Source: Eudoraea chungangensis (GTDB lineage Bacteria > Bacteroidota > Bacteroidia > Flavobacteriales > Flavobacteriaceae). From it: a DNA stretch of 64,000 nt. The position numbers and the translations under genes are program-made. A model generated the notes under the pieces. That model did no database searches and was not told the origin of the DNA. It saw only the letters and a program-made list of their open reading frames with translations. How positions within the stretch are numbered: position 1 is the first letter of the stretch; each line of letters begins with the position of its first letter. Below are positions 18,214-26,790 of this stretch, one piece after another. Where the stretch lies: the NCBI RefSeq assembly GCF_029360665.1, contig NZ_JARDUB010000001.1:372001-436000 (forward strand), given 5' to 3'.

Positions 18214-18899
18214 TACAGTACAAACTTATAACCTACACCTTTGACGGTTTTAAAATGATTGTCTCCAATTTTTTCACGCAACTTTCTAATATGCACGTCA
18301 ATGGTTCTCCCTCCTACAACAACCTCTTGCCCCCAAACTTTATCCAAAATAACCTCTCTCTTAAAAACTTTATCAGGCTTTGAGGCTAGCAGGGCCAGAA
18401 GTTCAAACTCTTTTCTCGGCAGAATAATTTCACCCCCTTTGTTTACCACTTTATACTCTTCTCTATTTATCTCCAAAGAGCCTACCTTCATAATTTCGTC
18501 AGTCGGTAAAGAATTTTCATTGAGCCTTCGTAATAAGCCTTTAATTTTACTTATTAAAAGTTTAGGCTTTATAGGCTTGGTTATATAGTCATCGGCTCCT
18601 GCATTAAAACCAGCAACTTGGGAATAATCCTCTCCTCTGGCCGTAAGAAAAGCAACTAGGGTGTTTTCCAAACCTTTTGTATTTCTAATTATTTCACAAG
18701 CTTCAATCCCATCCATTTCTGGCATCATAACATCCAAAATAATTAGATGCGGATGCTTTTTCTTCGCTTTCTCTACGCCTTCCATTCCATTTTTTGCCGT
18801 ATAAACTTGATAACCCTCCGAGGAAAGATTGTATTTTAAAATTTCAAGAATATCTGGTTCATCGTCTACTAAAAGAATTTTAATATCCTGTTTTTTCAT
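18213..18899 (-). CDS. OmpR/PhoB-family response regulator
   Basis: A 228-residue regulator. The receiver domain has acidic pocket residues D12 and D13, phosphorylation site D56 in LIILDVMMPEMDG, a switch Thr in FLTARGED and the conserved Lys in DDYITKPIKP. The C-terminal winged helix carries EFELLALLASKPDKVFKRE and RTIDVHIRKLREK. It is the first gene of the minus-strand operon with its kinase, TrmB, LysE-type exporter and ATL. A TACATTTG promoter-like box lies on the minus strand at 18930-18923, 24 bases upstream of the ATG. Confidence 0.93.
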   Translation of the reverse strand: MKKQDIKILLVDDEPDILEILKYNLSSEGYQVYTAKNGMEGVEKAKKKHPHLIILDVMMPEMDGIEACEIIRNTKGLENTLVAFLTARGEDYSQVAGFNAGADDYITKPIKPKLLISKIKGLLRRLNENSLPTDEIMKVGSLEINREEYKVVNKGGEIILPRKEFELLALLASKPDKVFKREVILDKVWGQEVVVGGRTIDVHIRKLREKIGDNHFKTVKGVGYKFVL

Positions 18900-19118
18900 G
18901 AGTTAAATTCTTGCCTTAATTTCAAATGTAAAGATAATACTAATAAATCTTGTCCCCTTAACATTGATTTAATCTGCTTAACTATAAGATAATGTTGTCA
19001 ACTAGCTATTTAGGTATTCTAAGTGTTAAAAAACCCAAGAACTGACGTAATAAAATGCATTTGGTCGAATAATCCAGAATTTGAAGAATTTGCTATCATT
19101 CTTGATTCCTAAAATTTC

Positions 19119-19126
19119 TATATTTG
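19119..19126 (+). promoter_or_regulatory. Bacteroidota -7 box upstream of first T9SS-domain gene
   Basis: TATATTTG matches the TAnnTTTG consensus and ends 27 bases before the ATG at 19154. No TTG stands at the ideal 17-23 base distance: the nearest ones lie 14 and 26 bases away. The box alone is suggestive. Confidence 0.4.
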
Positions 19127-19153
19127 TGATAGTTAGATTGTTGATAGGACTAT

Positions 19154-19465
19154 ATGAAGCACTTTTACCTTCTTTTTTGCTTACTTTTTATAAGTTTTTG
19201 TTTTGCACAAAAGTCTCCTACACCAAGTGGTGATATTGATGGGTTTAAAGTATATCCTAACCCAGTTACTACAGGAAGGGTATTTATTGAAACTGCCGTT
19301 AATGCGCCAAAAAAGGTATTAGTTTTTGACATTTTTGGAAATATGGTTCTAGAAACTACTATTCTTAGAAAAGAATTGAGCGTGGCAAATCTTGTGTCCG
19401 GAGTTTATGTCTTAAGGGTACTTGAAAAGGATAAAGTTGCAACAAGAAAGCTGGTTATCAAGTAA
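19154..19465 (+). CDS. Short secreted protein with T9SS type A sorting domain, no cargo domain
   Basis: A 103-residue protein built from a Sec signal peptide (residues 1-18, ending CFAQ), a linker of about 10 residues and a type IX secretion C-terminal domain. The domain shows VYPNPVTTGRVFIET, VFDIFGNMVLE, LVSGVYVLRV and the end RKLVIK, all typical of Por/T9SS type A sorting signals. In normal cargo this domain of about 75 residues sits behind a large enzyme or adhesin. Here there is nothing else. A paralogue lies 185 bases downstream. The function of such mini-proteins is not known. Confidence 0.85.
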   Translation: MKHFYLLFCLLFISFCFAQKSPTPSGDIDGFKVYPNPVTTGRVFIETAVNAPKKVLVFDIFGNMVLETTILRKELSVANLVSGVYVLRVLEKDKVATRKLVIK

Positions 19466-19515
19466 TACTCCTTAATTTTAATTTTGCCATAGGCCTTTTT
19501 TACTTTCTAAGCAAT

Positions 19516-19539
19516 TCGATAAAACACCTATTTTATCGA
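19516..19539. repeat. Perfect 9-bp inverted repeat between the two T9SS-domain genes
   Basis: TCGATAAAA (19516-19524), a 6-base loop CACCTA, then TTTTATCGA (19531-19539). It lies 50 bases after the first stop. No T-run follows on the plus strand, so it is a weak terminator candidate; it could also be an RNA stability element or a binding site. Confidence 0.5.
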
Positions 19540-19650
19540 TGAAATACACTGACTGAAATTTTTACCTACAAAAAAACTTTGTTCACAACATATTCTGTTT
19601 TAAAGTTATGAAATGAAGTACATTTAAGTGTTGATCCCAAATCAATCTTA

Positions 19651-19971
19651 ATGAAACAAACCTACTTCTTCATTCTGCTGTTTTTTTCCCTTCTTGTTTC
19701 CGCGCAAGAAGTTAAACAGAAAAACGACAAGGATCAAAACATTTCTGGTTTAACACTTTATCCCAATCCGGCTGTAAATGATATAGTTTATGTCAGAACA
19801 GATTCCAATGACCTAAAGCTTGTTACCGTTTTCGATGTTTTTGGAAAAACAGTCCTCCTAGACAGACTTCGAAATAACGCACTAAACATTGTTAGTTTAT
19901 CACCAGGAGTCTATTTAGTTCAAGTGGTAGAAAACAATCATAAAATGACAAGAAAACTAATTGTAAAATAA
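19651..19971 (+). CDS. Short secreted protein with T9SS type A sorting domain, paralogue
   Basis: A 106-residue protein with the same plan as its upstream neighbour: a signal peptide ending VSAQ at about residue 19, a charged linker (EVKQKNDKDQN), then a T9SS type A domain with LYPNPAVNDIVYV, VFDVFGKTVLL, LSPGVYLVQV and the end RKLIVK. Similarity to the upstream gene is obvious in the domain but low in the linker, which suggests an old duplication. No enzymatic or binding domain fits in the space. It probably has its own promoter, given the 185-base gap. Confidence 0.85.
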   Translation: MKQTYFFILLFFSLLVSAQEVKQKNDKDQNISGLTLYPNPAVNDIVYVRTDSNDLKLVTVFDVFGKTVLLDRLRNNALNIVSLSPGVYLVQVVENNHKMTRKLIVK

Positions 19972-20048
19972 GCTGCAGTTTTTAAGAATTTTGAATTTGT
20001 AAATAGTCGCTTTTATATTTTGTTTACTTTTGAACTACTAAGATTTAA

Positions 20049-21026
20049 ATGACTATCACTGACATTTTTGGGATTAATTCTAGGGACCAATTTCAGGACA
20101 TTGCCCTTAAGGTTTTCAATTTCCAATTTGAAAATAGTATAGTCTACCGAAGTTTTTGCCAGCACCTTCAAAAATCTCCTGAGACGGTTAATCAAATAAG
20201 TGAAATTCCTTATTTACCCATTGAATTCTTCAAAAAAAAGGAAGTTATTTCAGAAGGTAAAAAACCCCAAATCATCTTTGAAAGCAGCGGTACCACTGGC
20301 ACAATTACCAGCAAGCATTTAGTCAGTGATGTCTCCCTATATGAAAAAAGCTTTACAAAAGGTTTTCAACTTCGTTATGGTGCTATCAAAAACTATTGTA
20401 TCCTAGCACTACTACCTTCTTATTTAGAAAAAGGAAACTCTTCCTTAATCTACATGGTAAAGACCCTAATTGAAAAAAGTGAGCATGCAGATAGCGGGTT
20501 TTATTTACAAAAAGGAGGTGAATTAAAAAACGTTTTAGCAGAGCTTCAAAAGGCAAACAGCAAAACGTTGCTCATAGGTGTATCTTATGCTCTTCTGGAT
20601 CTTATTGAAGAATCACATATTCCACTAAAAAACACCATAATAATGGAAACTGGCGGGATGAAAGGGCGACGAAAAGAAATGGTCAGAGAGGAGCTTCATA
20701 AAAAATTAATGGAGGGCTTTAAACAGACAGCAATTCATTCGGAATATGGAATGACCGAACTGTTATCTCAGGCATACTCCAATGGAAATGGAATATTTAA
20801 ATGCCCCCCTTGGATGGGAATAGCTATTAGAGATGCCGAAGATCCTTTAAACTTAGTAAAGACTGGTAAAAATGGAGGCATTAATATAATTGATCTGGCC
20901 AATATTAATTCCTGTTCTTTTATAGCTACCCAAGACTTAGGCAGAGTATATAAAGACAATTCCTTTGAAGTATTAGGACGGTTTGATCATTCGGATATAA
21001 GGGGGTGTAATCTTTTAGCCCTTTGA
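20049..21026 (+). CDS. LuxE/PaaK-family acyl-activating protein
   Basis: A 325-residue member of the ANL adenylating superfamily closest to LuxE acyl-protein synthetase. The ATP-binding P-loop FESSGTTGTITSKH lies at about 77-90, the A5-like motif is SEYGMTELLSQAY and the C-terminal hinge is GRFDHSDIRGCNLLAL. It lacks the large C-terminal lid of PaaK-type CoA ligases, as LuxE proteins do. LuxE activates fatty acids and transfers them to a protein cysteine. No luxC or luxD is near, so a light-emission role is not implied. Its end overlaps the convergent hydroxylase gene by 12 bases. Confidence 0.75.
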   Translation: MTITDIFGINSRDQFQDIALKVFNFQFENSIVYRSFCQHLQKSPETVNQISEIPYLPIEFFKKKEVISEGKKPQIIFESSGTTGTITSKHLVSDVSLYEKSFTKGFQLRYGAIKNYCILALLPSYLEKGNSSLIYMVKTLIEKSEHADSGFYLQKGGELKNVLAELQKANSKTLLIGVSYALLDLIEESHIPLKNTIIMETGGMKGRRKEMVREELHKKLMEGFKQTAIHSEYGMTELLSQAYSNGNGIFKCPPWMGIAIRDAEDPLNLVKTGKNGGINIIDLANINSCSFIATQDLGRVYKDNSFEVLGRFDHSDIRGCNLLAL

Positions 21027-21803
21027 TTTTAGTGTTCTTTTCTTTTTATGTCCATGTTCGGTGGCCATCCATCTGTCCCAAAAAGTAAAGTAAAGACCAA
21101 AATTATAATTGAATCTGCGATGATGGTGGTCATGATGTGTTGCTCCAATAATCCACTTTCCCATAAGATCTCCAATTTTGCCTGAAGGATATATCTCTAC
21201 CCCTGCATGATTGATGGTAGCAGAGAGGGTCATTAATAAGAGGGTTAACAATAGGGCATATACATGTAGAGGCAATAAGACCACTATTACTGGCAAAATA
21301 AGTGCCTGAAGAATAGTTTCCAAAGGGTGGAATGAAAAAGATGTCAAAACAGAAGTATGAACACTTTTGTGGTGGATTTTATGTAAATACCTGTATACGG
21401 AGGGTAGATGCATCCATCGATGTATCCAATAATAATAGGTATCCTGAATAAAAAGTAATAAAGCAACACTTATTGGAATATACCACAGAGGATACTTATT
21501 TATATCTGTATATATAGCCGATTTATCAATAGCCCATAAATAATAAATAAATACCCCAAAAGCTGCAAAAATCAGCCCACTAATTGCCGACCAATAGACT
21601 TCAGTTAATAGTTGCTTTCTCTTATGTGGTTTGTGATCTAAAATTCTGTGCTCAAAATGTTTGCGAAACAAACTAAAAAAAAGATAATGATAGGCTCCCG
21701 ATACTACTAAATATCGAACAAAAATAATTCCTGCCAGTACTAGTGTTAAACCAAGGATAACAGAAATACTTCCACTACTAATATCATCAAATGATAAATT
21801 CAT
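21015..21803 (-). CDS. Sterol desaturase / fatty acid hydroxylase family protein
   Basis: A 262-residue integral membrane di-iron oxygenase. Histidine clusters are HRWMH, HKIHH and HHDHHHRRFNYNFGLYFTFWDRW, matching the HxxxH, HxxHH and HxxHH pattern of the superfamily. At least four hydrophobic segments are seen. The ATG at 21803 is preferred over a TTG one codon upstream. Family members hydroxylate or desaturate lipids, sterols or carotenoids; the lipid substrate is unknown. It follows tyrS on the same strand after 9 bases and may be co-transcribed. Confidence 0.85.
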   Translation of the reverse strand: MNLSFDDISSGSISVILGLTLVLAGIIFVRYLVVSGAYHYLFFSLFRKHFEHRILDHKPHKRKQLLTEVYWSAISGLIFAAFGVFIYYLWAIDKSAIYTDINKYPLWYIPISVALLLFIQDTYYYWIHRWMHLPSVYRYLHKIHHKSVHTSVLTSFSFHPLETILQALILPVIVVLLPLHVYALLLTLLLMTLSATINHAGVEIYPSGKIGDLMGKWIIGATHHDHHHRRFNYNFGLYFTFWDRWMATEHGHKKKRTLKSKG

Positions 21804-21812
21804 CAATTGTAA

Positions 21813-23111
21813 TTATTTGTCGACAACCAGAATAAAATAATTCTTTTTTCCCCTTTGTAAAAGCACATATTTATTATTAATAAGATCGTTCTTTGAAATC
21901 CTATAAGTTTCCCCTACTTTCTCCTTGTTAACGGATATAGAATTCTGCTTCAACTCTCTTCTTGCTTCTCCATTTGAACCTAAAAACTGGGTTTTTGCGG
22001 CCAGTGCCCCTATCATATCTAAACCTGCCTCAATTTCAGTCTTAAGAATGGAAGCCTGAGGCACTCCGTCAAAAACATCAAGAAAAGTATTCTCATCGAG
22101 CTCTTTTAATTCCTTGGAGGTAGACTTCCCAAATAAAATAGAACTAGCCATTTCTGCTTTCTTAAGGTCTTGCTCTGAGTGTACCATTATAGTAATTTCT
22201 TTTGCAAGTGTCTTCTGCAGGCTGCGTTGATGTGGAGCTTGTCTATGCTCATTGATCAAACCTTCGATTTGGGACTTCGAAAGAAAGGTGAAAATTTTAA
22301 TATACTTCTCAGCGTCTTCGTCTGAGGTATTTAGCCAATATTGATAAAATCTATATGGCGAAGTTCTATGTGCATCTAACCAAATATTACCCCCTTCTGT
22401 CTTTCCAAACTTTGTTCCATCGGCCTTAGTTATAAGGGGGCAAGTTAGTGCAAAACCTTTACCTCCTGCAATTCTTCTTATCAGCTCGGTTCCAGTGGTA
22501 ATGTTTCCCCACTGATCGCTACCACCCATTTGAAGACTGCAATTGTGCTCCCTAAATAAGTGCAGAAAATCATACCCCTGAACTAATTGGTAGGTGAATT
22601 CTGTAAAAGACATCCCCTCTTTATCTTCTGAAGAAAGTCTCTTTTTTACAGAATCTTTTGCCATCATATAATTGACAGTAATATGTTTCCCCACATCCCT
22701 AATAAAATCTATGAAAGAGAAATCTTTCATCCAGTCATAGTTATTAACTAAAACTGCGGCATTCTTTTCATGACTATCAAAATCTAAAAAACGCGAGAGT
22801 TGCTCTCTGAGTGCTTCCTGATTCAACCTCAATGTTGTCTCATCTAATAAATTTCGTTCTTTGGATTTTCCTGAGGGATCTCCAATCATTCCGGTAGCGC
22901 CACCAATAAGGGCAAATGGCTTATGACCTGATAGCTGAAAATGTCTTAACATCATAACACTTACCAAATGACCAATATGCAAAGAGTTAGCCGTAGGATC
23001 TATTCCTACATAGGCAGACTGCATTTCTTTCTGCAAATGTTCTTCTGTTCCCGGCATAAAGTCGTGTAACATCCCCCGCCACTTCAGTTCCTCTACAAAG
23101 TTTTTACTCAT
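21813..23111 (-). CDS. tyrS: Tyrosyl-tRNA synthetase
   Basis: A 432-residue class I synthetase that charges tRNA-Tyr. The HIGH motif is intact at 45-48 ([13 protein letters not shown]), the tyrosine pocket includes QGYDFLHL and [10 protein letters not shown], and the KMSKS loop has the bacterial TyrRS form [10 protein letters not shown]-terminal S4-like RNA-binding domain covers the last 80 residues. The length is normal. A promoter-like TATATTTG box lies 26 bases upstream of the ATG on the minus strand. Confidence 0.97.
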   Translation of the reverse strand: MSKNFVEELKWRGMLHDFMPGTEEHLQKEMQSAYVGIDPTANSLHIGHLVSVMMLRHFQLSGHKPFALIGGATGMIGDPSGKSKERNLLDETTLRLNQEALREQLSRFLDFDSHEKNAAVLVNNYDWMKDFSFIDFIRDVGKHITVNYMMAKDSVKKRLSSEDKEGMSFTEFTYQLVQGYDFLHLFREHNCSLQMGGSDQWGNITTGTELIRRIAGGKGFALTCPLITKADGTKFGKTEGGNIWLDAHRTSPYRFYQYWLNTSDEDAEKYIKIFTFLSKSQIEGLINEHRQAPHQRSLQKTLAKEITIMVHSEQDLKKAEMASSILFGKSTSKELKELDENTFLDVFDGVPQASILKTEIEAGLDMIGALAAKTQFLGSNGEARRELKQNSISVNKEKVGETYRISKNDLINNKYVLLQRGKKNYFILVVDK

Positions 23112-23137
23112 CTCAATTTAGCTTACTTAAATCCTTG

Positions 23138-23145
23138 CAAATATA
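23138..23145 (-). promoter_or_regulatory. -7 box for tyrS
   Basis: Read on the minus strand the sequence is TATATTTGC, a full TAnnTTTG match 26 bases upstream of the tyrS start. No matching TTG element is seen at 17-23 bases, so only the -7 half is supported. Confidence 0.4.
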
Positions 23146-23211
23146 ATGGAATTACAAAGTAGGCTTACTTTCTATTTAAATTTATCCGTTCTATTTAAGT
23201 AAATTTGACAT

Positions 23212-24219
23212 ATGATTTTAGTTACCGGAGGTACTGGTTTAATTGGATCGCATCTTTTGTGGCAATTAGTACAAAAAAATGTTGAAGTAAAAGCTATATA
23301 TAGAAATGAAGCACGTCTGGAAAAAGTACTTCATGTTTTTTCATATTACTCAAAAGACCCTGAAAAGTATTATAGAAAAATCAACTGGGTAAAGGCAAAT
23401 CTTAGCAGTATTCCAGATTTAGAGATTGCATTTAAACAAATAAAAGAAGTGTATCATTGTGCGGCTTTAATTTCCTTTGATCCCAATGATTTTTACCGCT
23501 TACAGAAATCCAATAAAATAGGCACTGAGAATATTGTTAACCTATGTCTGGCCAATAAGATTAAAAGATTGTGTTATCTAAGTTCTATAGCCACCTTGGG
23601 AAGAGCCACCTCGGGCAATACTATTTCGGAAGAAATTGACTGGACAGATAGCTATTCTAACGTTTATGCCCTTTCAAAACATCAAGCAGAAATGGAAGTA
23701 TGGCGGGGCGCTCAGGAAGGCCTTCCTGTTTGTATCCTAAATCCGGGAATTGTGCTGGGACCTGGTTTTTGGAGAAATGGAAGTGGCCTTTTATTTAAAA
23801 TTGCAGCTAAGAAACCCAACTACTATCCCCCTGGAGCCACGGGTTTTGTTTCGGTAGAAGATCTCACCAATCTTATGATTTTGGCGATGAATTCTACAAT
23901 TAAAAACGAGCGATATATTGTAGTTTCTGAGAATTTAACTTATAAAGCCGTCCTCGACACAATTGCGAAAGGACTTGGAGTGAAACCTGCCTCAAAAATA
24001 TTAAAAAATTGGCAGCTTCAAATACTATGGCGCTTAGATTGGTTTTGGAGTATTTTAAGTAGTAGAAAAAGAAGGCTTACTAAGAATACTGTATATTCTT
24101 TAAATAATGCACAGGAGTACAATAATGGAAAAGTTAAAAAAGATTTTTCATACGCTTTTAAACCAATAAATACTTCTATTTTAAAATATTGTACTTACTA
24201 TAAAAGAGATAGGAATTAA
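23212..24219 (+). CDS. NAD-dependent epimerase/dehydratase (extended SDR)
   Basis: A 335-residue extended short-chain dehydrogenase. The Rossmann motif TGGTGLIGSHLL starts at residue 5, the catalytic YxxxK is in VYALSKHQAE, and NPGIVLGPG matches the family. Members act on nucleotide sugars, flavonoid-like ketones or steroid-like substrates; nothing nearby narrows this. A TAAATTTG box at 23200-23207 sits only 4 bases before the ATG, which would make the transcript leaderless if it is the promoter. It converges on the DUF4296 gene with stops touching. Confidence 0.85.
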   Translation: MILVTGGTGLIGSHLLWQLVQKNVEVKAIYRNEARLEKVLHVFSYYSKDPEKYYRKINWVKANLSSIPDLEIAFKQIKEVYHCAALISFDPNDFYRLQKSNKIGTENIVNLCLANKIKRLCYLSSIATLGRATSGNTISEEIDWTDSYSNVYALSKHQAEMEVWRGAQEGLPVCILNPGIVLGPGFWRNGSGLLFKIAAKKPNYYPPGATGFVSVEDLTNLMILAMNSTIKNERYIVVSENLTYKAVLDTIAKGLGVKPASKILKNWQLQILWRLDWFWSILSSRKRRLTKNTVYSLNNAQEYNNGKVKKDFSYAFKPINTSILKYCTYYKRDRN

Positions 24220-24600
24220 TTATTTTCTGGAGGCCTTTACACTATCTTTCTTTTGTTGCCTTGACGATTCCAAAGAATTTTTTTCACTGTCTATTCTGGC
24301 TTCCAATTGTTCATAAATATCCTCGTAAACAAGCGGTAAAGACGCGTAATAAAGATTGCTTGAAACAAGTTGTGCACTATCTACGTTGTATTTGTTATAT
24401 ATATACTCCATAGGTACAAACTCCCTTTCTTCCAGTGTATTTGAAGCCGTAATTTTAGCTGCATTTATAATTGCTAAATCGTGCAATATATCAATCATTC
24501 TTTCCTTTTCTATTAGATTATCTGGTTTCTTAATCACCTCCTCGGCACAGGAAATAAATACTATCAGCGCAGCAATAGAATATAATAGTCTTTTCATCAT
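24220..24600 (-). CDS. DUF4296 lipoprotein
   Basis: A 126-residue small lipoprotein. A hydrophobic N-terminus leads to the lipobox VFISC, after which comes EKERMIDILHDLAIINAAK and MEYIYNKYNVDSAQLVSSNLYYA, the recognisable core of DUF4296, a family of unknown function in Bacteroidota. The tail is highly charged. The ATG overlaps the TGA of the dihydroorotase gene as ATGA, so the two are translationally coupled. This pairing with dihydroorotase is common in flavobacteria, but no mechanistic link is known. Confidence 0.85.
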   Translation of the reverse strand: MMKRLLYSIAALIVFISCAEEVIKKPDNLIEKERMIDILHDLAIINAAKITASNTLEEREFVPMEYIYNKYNVDSAQLVSSNLYYASLPLVYEDIYEQLEARIDSEKNSLESSRQQKKDSVKASRK

Positions 24601-25931
24601 CTGTTAAAAGTTAACCTTTTTGCCTTACGCTGTCTCGATAAGACCCCTTTGTTGTAGGCCAAGTGACCATTTACAAAGGTATGCTTAACCTGCGATTTAA
24701 AGCGGGTGCCTTCAAAAGGAGACCAGCCACATTTATACAGTATATTGTCCTTGTTTACTTCCCAGGCCGTATCCATATCCACTAAGACAAGATCAGCATA
24801 ATATCCTTCTCTGATAAAACCACGCTTTTCAATTTGAAATAGAATGGCGGGGTTATGACACATTTTTTGAACTACTTTTTCTATTGAAATAAGGCCTTCC
24901 TGGCTTTTATCTAAAATAGCAGGAAGAGCATGTTGTACCAAGGGGCCTCCCGAGGGTGCTTTTGTATATACATTTAACTTCTCCTCCATCTTATGTGGTG
25001 CATGATCAGTAGCAATAACATCAATTCTATCATCCAAAAGAGCCTTCCACAACCCCTTTCTGTCCTCTTCCGTCTTTATTGCCGGATTCCATTTAATAAG
25101 AGTCTTTTTTTGCGGATAGTCCTTATCTGAAAACCACAAATGATGTACACAAACCTCTGCTGTAATTTTCTTTTCCTCTAAAGGAATATCATTTGTAAAA
25201 AGTGCTGTCTCTTTTGCCGTAGAAAGATGAAAAACATGTAGTCGGGCATCTGTTTTTTTTGCTAACGATATTGCCCTTGATGAAGATAAATAGCAGGCTT
25301 CCTCGCTTCTAATAAGTGGATGCTTTTCTATTGGGATGTCTTCTCCATACTTTTGCCTGTACAATTCCAGATTATTTCTTACGGTGGCTTCATCTTCACA
25401 ATGAACTGAGATTACCATATCCGTATTTCTAAAAATCTTCTCCAGAACCTCTTCATTGTCTACTAACATATTTCCTGTGGAAGAACCCAAGAAAAGTTTA
25501 ATACCAGAACAGGCCTTTCTGTCTAATCGCTTTATTTCTTCTAAATTATCATTTGTGCCTCCAAAAAGAAATGAATAGTTTGCATAGGCAGTTCTTTTAC
25601 CTATGGCGAACTTTTCTTCTAGTTTATTTAATGTAGTTGTTTGTGGAATAGTGTTAGGTTGTTCCATAAAGGTAGTAATCCCTCCAGCTACGGCTGCCCT
25701 ACTTTCTGTTGCAATACTTCCCTTATGCGTTAAGCCTGGTTCACGAAAATGAACTTGATCATCTATTATACCCGGTAGTACCAGAAGCCCGCTAGCATCA
25801 ATTATTTTTGCAGTAGAAGAAGAGAGGTCTTTACCTATCCTTACAATATTTTCTCCTTGTATATGGATATCGGCTTCTATCTGCTGTCCTTCATTGACTA
25901 GCATTCCATTTTTTATTAAAATCTCACCCAT
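24597..25931 (-). CDS. pyrC: Dihydroorotase (amidohydrolase superfamily)
   Basis: A 444-residue enzyme of pyrimidine synthesis that interconverts carbamoyl-aspartate and dihydroorotate. Landmarks are DDQVHFREPGLTHK, SGIKLFLGSSTGN with the carboxylated lysine, HCEDE, HVFHLSTAKE and DVIATDHAPH. The usual HxH at the first metal site reads QVH, so the first histidine is Gln59. The ATG at 25931 overlaps the TAA of the glycosyltransferase gene (TAATG); a TTG two codons earlier is less likely. Allantoinase and hydantoinase are relatives, but the motif set favours dihydroorotase. Confidence 0.88.
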   Translation of the reverse strand: MGEILIKNGMLVNEGQQIEADIHIQGENIVRIGKDLSSSTAKIIDASGLLVLPGIIDDQVHFREPGLTHKGSIATESRAAVAGGITTFMEQPNTIPQTTTLNKLEEKFAIGKRTAYANYSFLFGGTNDNLEEIKRLDRKACSGIKLFLGSSTGNMLVDNEEVLEKIFRNTDMVISVHCEDEATVRNNLELYRQKYGEDIPIEKHPLIRSEEACYLSSSRAISLAKKTDARLHVFHLSTAKETALFTNDIPLEEKKITAEVCVHHLWFSDKDYPQKKTLIKWNPAIKTEEDRKGLWKALLDDRIDVIATDHAPHKMEEKLNVYTKAPSGGPLVQHALPAILDKSQEGLISIEKVVQKMCHNPAILFQIEKRGFIREGYYADLVLVDMDTAWEVNKDNILYKCGWSPFEGTRFKSQVKHTFVNGHLAYNKGVLSRQRKAKRLTFNR

Positions 25932-26656
25932 TACCAATCTTTAAATAAAATACTTCTTGTTTTCATACTAAACACTCCAAAAATTGCCTCCCATATAATT
26001 GCCGTACTCATTTTAGATTTACCCTTTTCCCTATCTGTAAAGATAATTGAGACTTCCTCTATTTTAAATTTCTTCAAATAAGCTCTAAATTTCATTTCTA
26101 TTTGAAAAGCGTAGCCAATGAATTTAATAGCGTCCAAATTTATGGTTTCTAATACTTTTCTTTTATAGCATACAAATCCTGCGGTTGGGTCGTGGATCTG
26201 CATTCCAGTAATTAACTTAACATAAAAAGAAGCTCCATAGGACAAAAGAACTCTGTATAATGGCCAATTAACCACGTTGACACCCTTTTTATAGCGAGAT
26301 CCCACGGCAACATCGGCCCCATTTAAACACGCTCTATATAGTCTTTGCAAATCGGATGGACGATGAGAAAAATCCGCATCCATTTCAAATATGTACAAAT
26401 AATCTCTTTTTAGGGCCCATTTAAATCCGTGTATATAGGCAGTTCCCAACCCCGCCTTCTCTTTTCTGATCTCCAAAAACAATCTGCCCTTAAAATCTTC
26501 CTGAAGTTGTTCGACCTTATCCGCAGTTCCGTCTGGCGAATTATCATCCACGATAAGGACATCAAAGTCTTTTTTAAGAGCAAAAACTGCTTTTATTATA
26601 GCCTCGATATTCTCGATCTCGTTGTAGGTGGGAATAATAACTAAACTGTCAGACAT
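25931..26656 (-). CDS. Polyprenol-phosphate mannosyltransferase-like GT2 glycosyltransferase
   Basis: A 241-residue family 2 glycosyltransferase. The start is set at the ATG at 26656 (MSDSLVIIPTYNE) because the sequence upstream of it does not match the family. VDDNSPDGT, FEMDADFSH (D93, D95) and VAVGSRYKKG are typical of dolichol/polyprenol-phosphate mannose synthases. These load mannose on a lipid carrier for later transfer by GT-C enzymes such as the divergent family 39 protein at 26791. No C-terminal membrane domain is present. It is coupled to the dihydroorotase gene by TAATG. Confidence 0.85.
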   Translation of the reverse strand: MSDSLVIIPTYNEIENIEAIIKAVFALKKDFDVLIVDDNSPDGTADKVEQLQEDFKGRLFLEIRKEKAGLGTAYIHGFKWALKRDYLYIFEMDADFSHRPSDLQRLYRACLNGADVAVGSRYKKGVNVVNWPLYRVLLSYGASFYVKLITGMQIHDPTAGFVCYKRKVLETINLDAIKFIGYAFQIEMKFRAYLKKFKIEEVSIIFTDREKGKSKMSTAIIWEAIFGVFSMKTRSILFKDW

Positions 26657-26790
26657 CCTGAATTGTACGAATTTGAGCAAAAATAGCATTTTATAAGGTG
26701 GTCTGTAAAATAGCTGGCTACTTTTATGGTTTCTTTAAGCCAAATACATATAACTTTAATTTGTAATTTTGTTTTGAACTAACCAACTAT

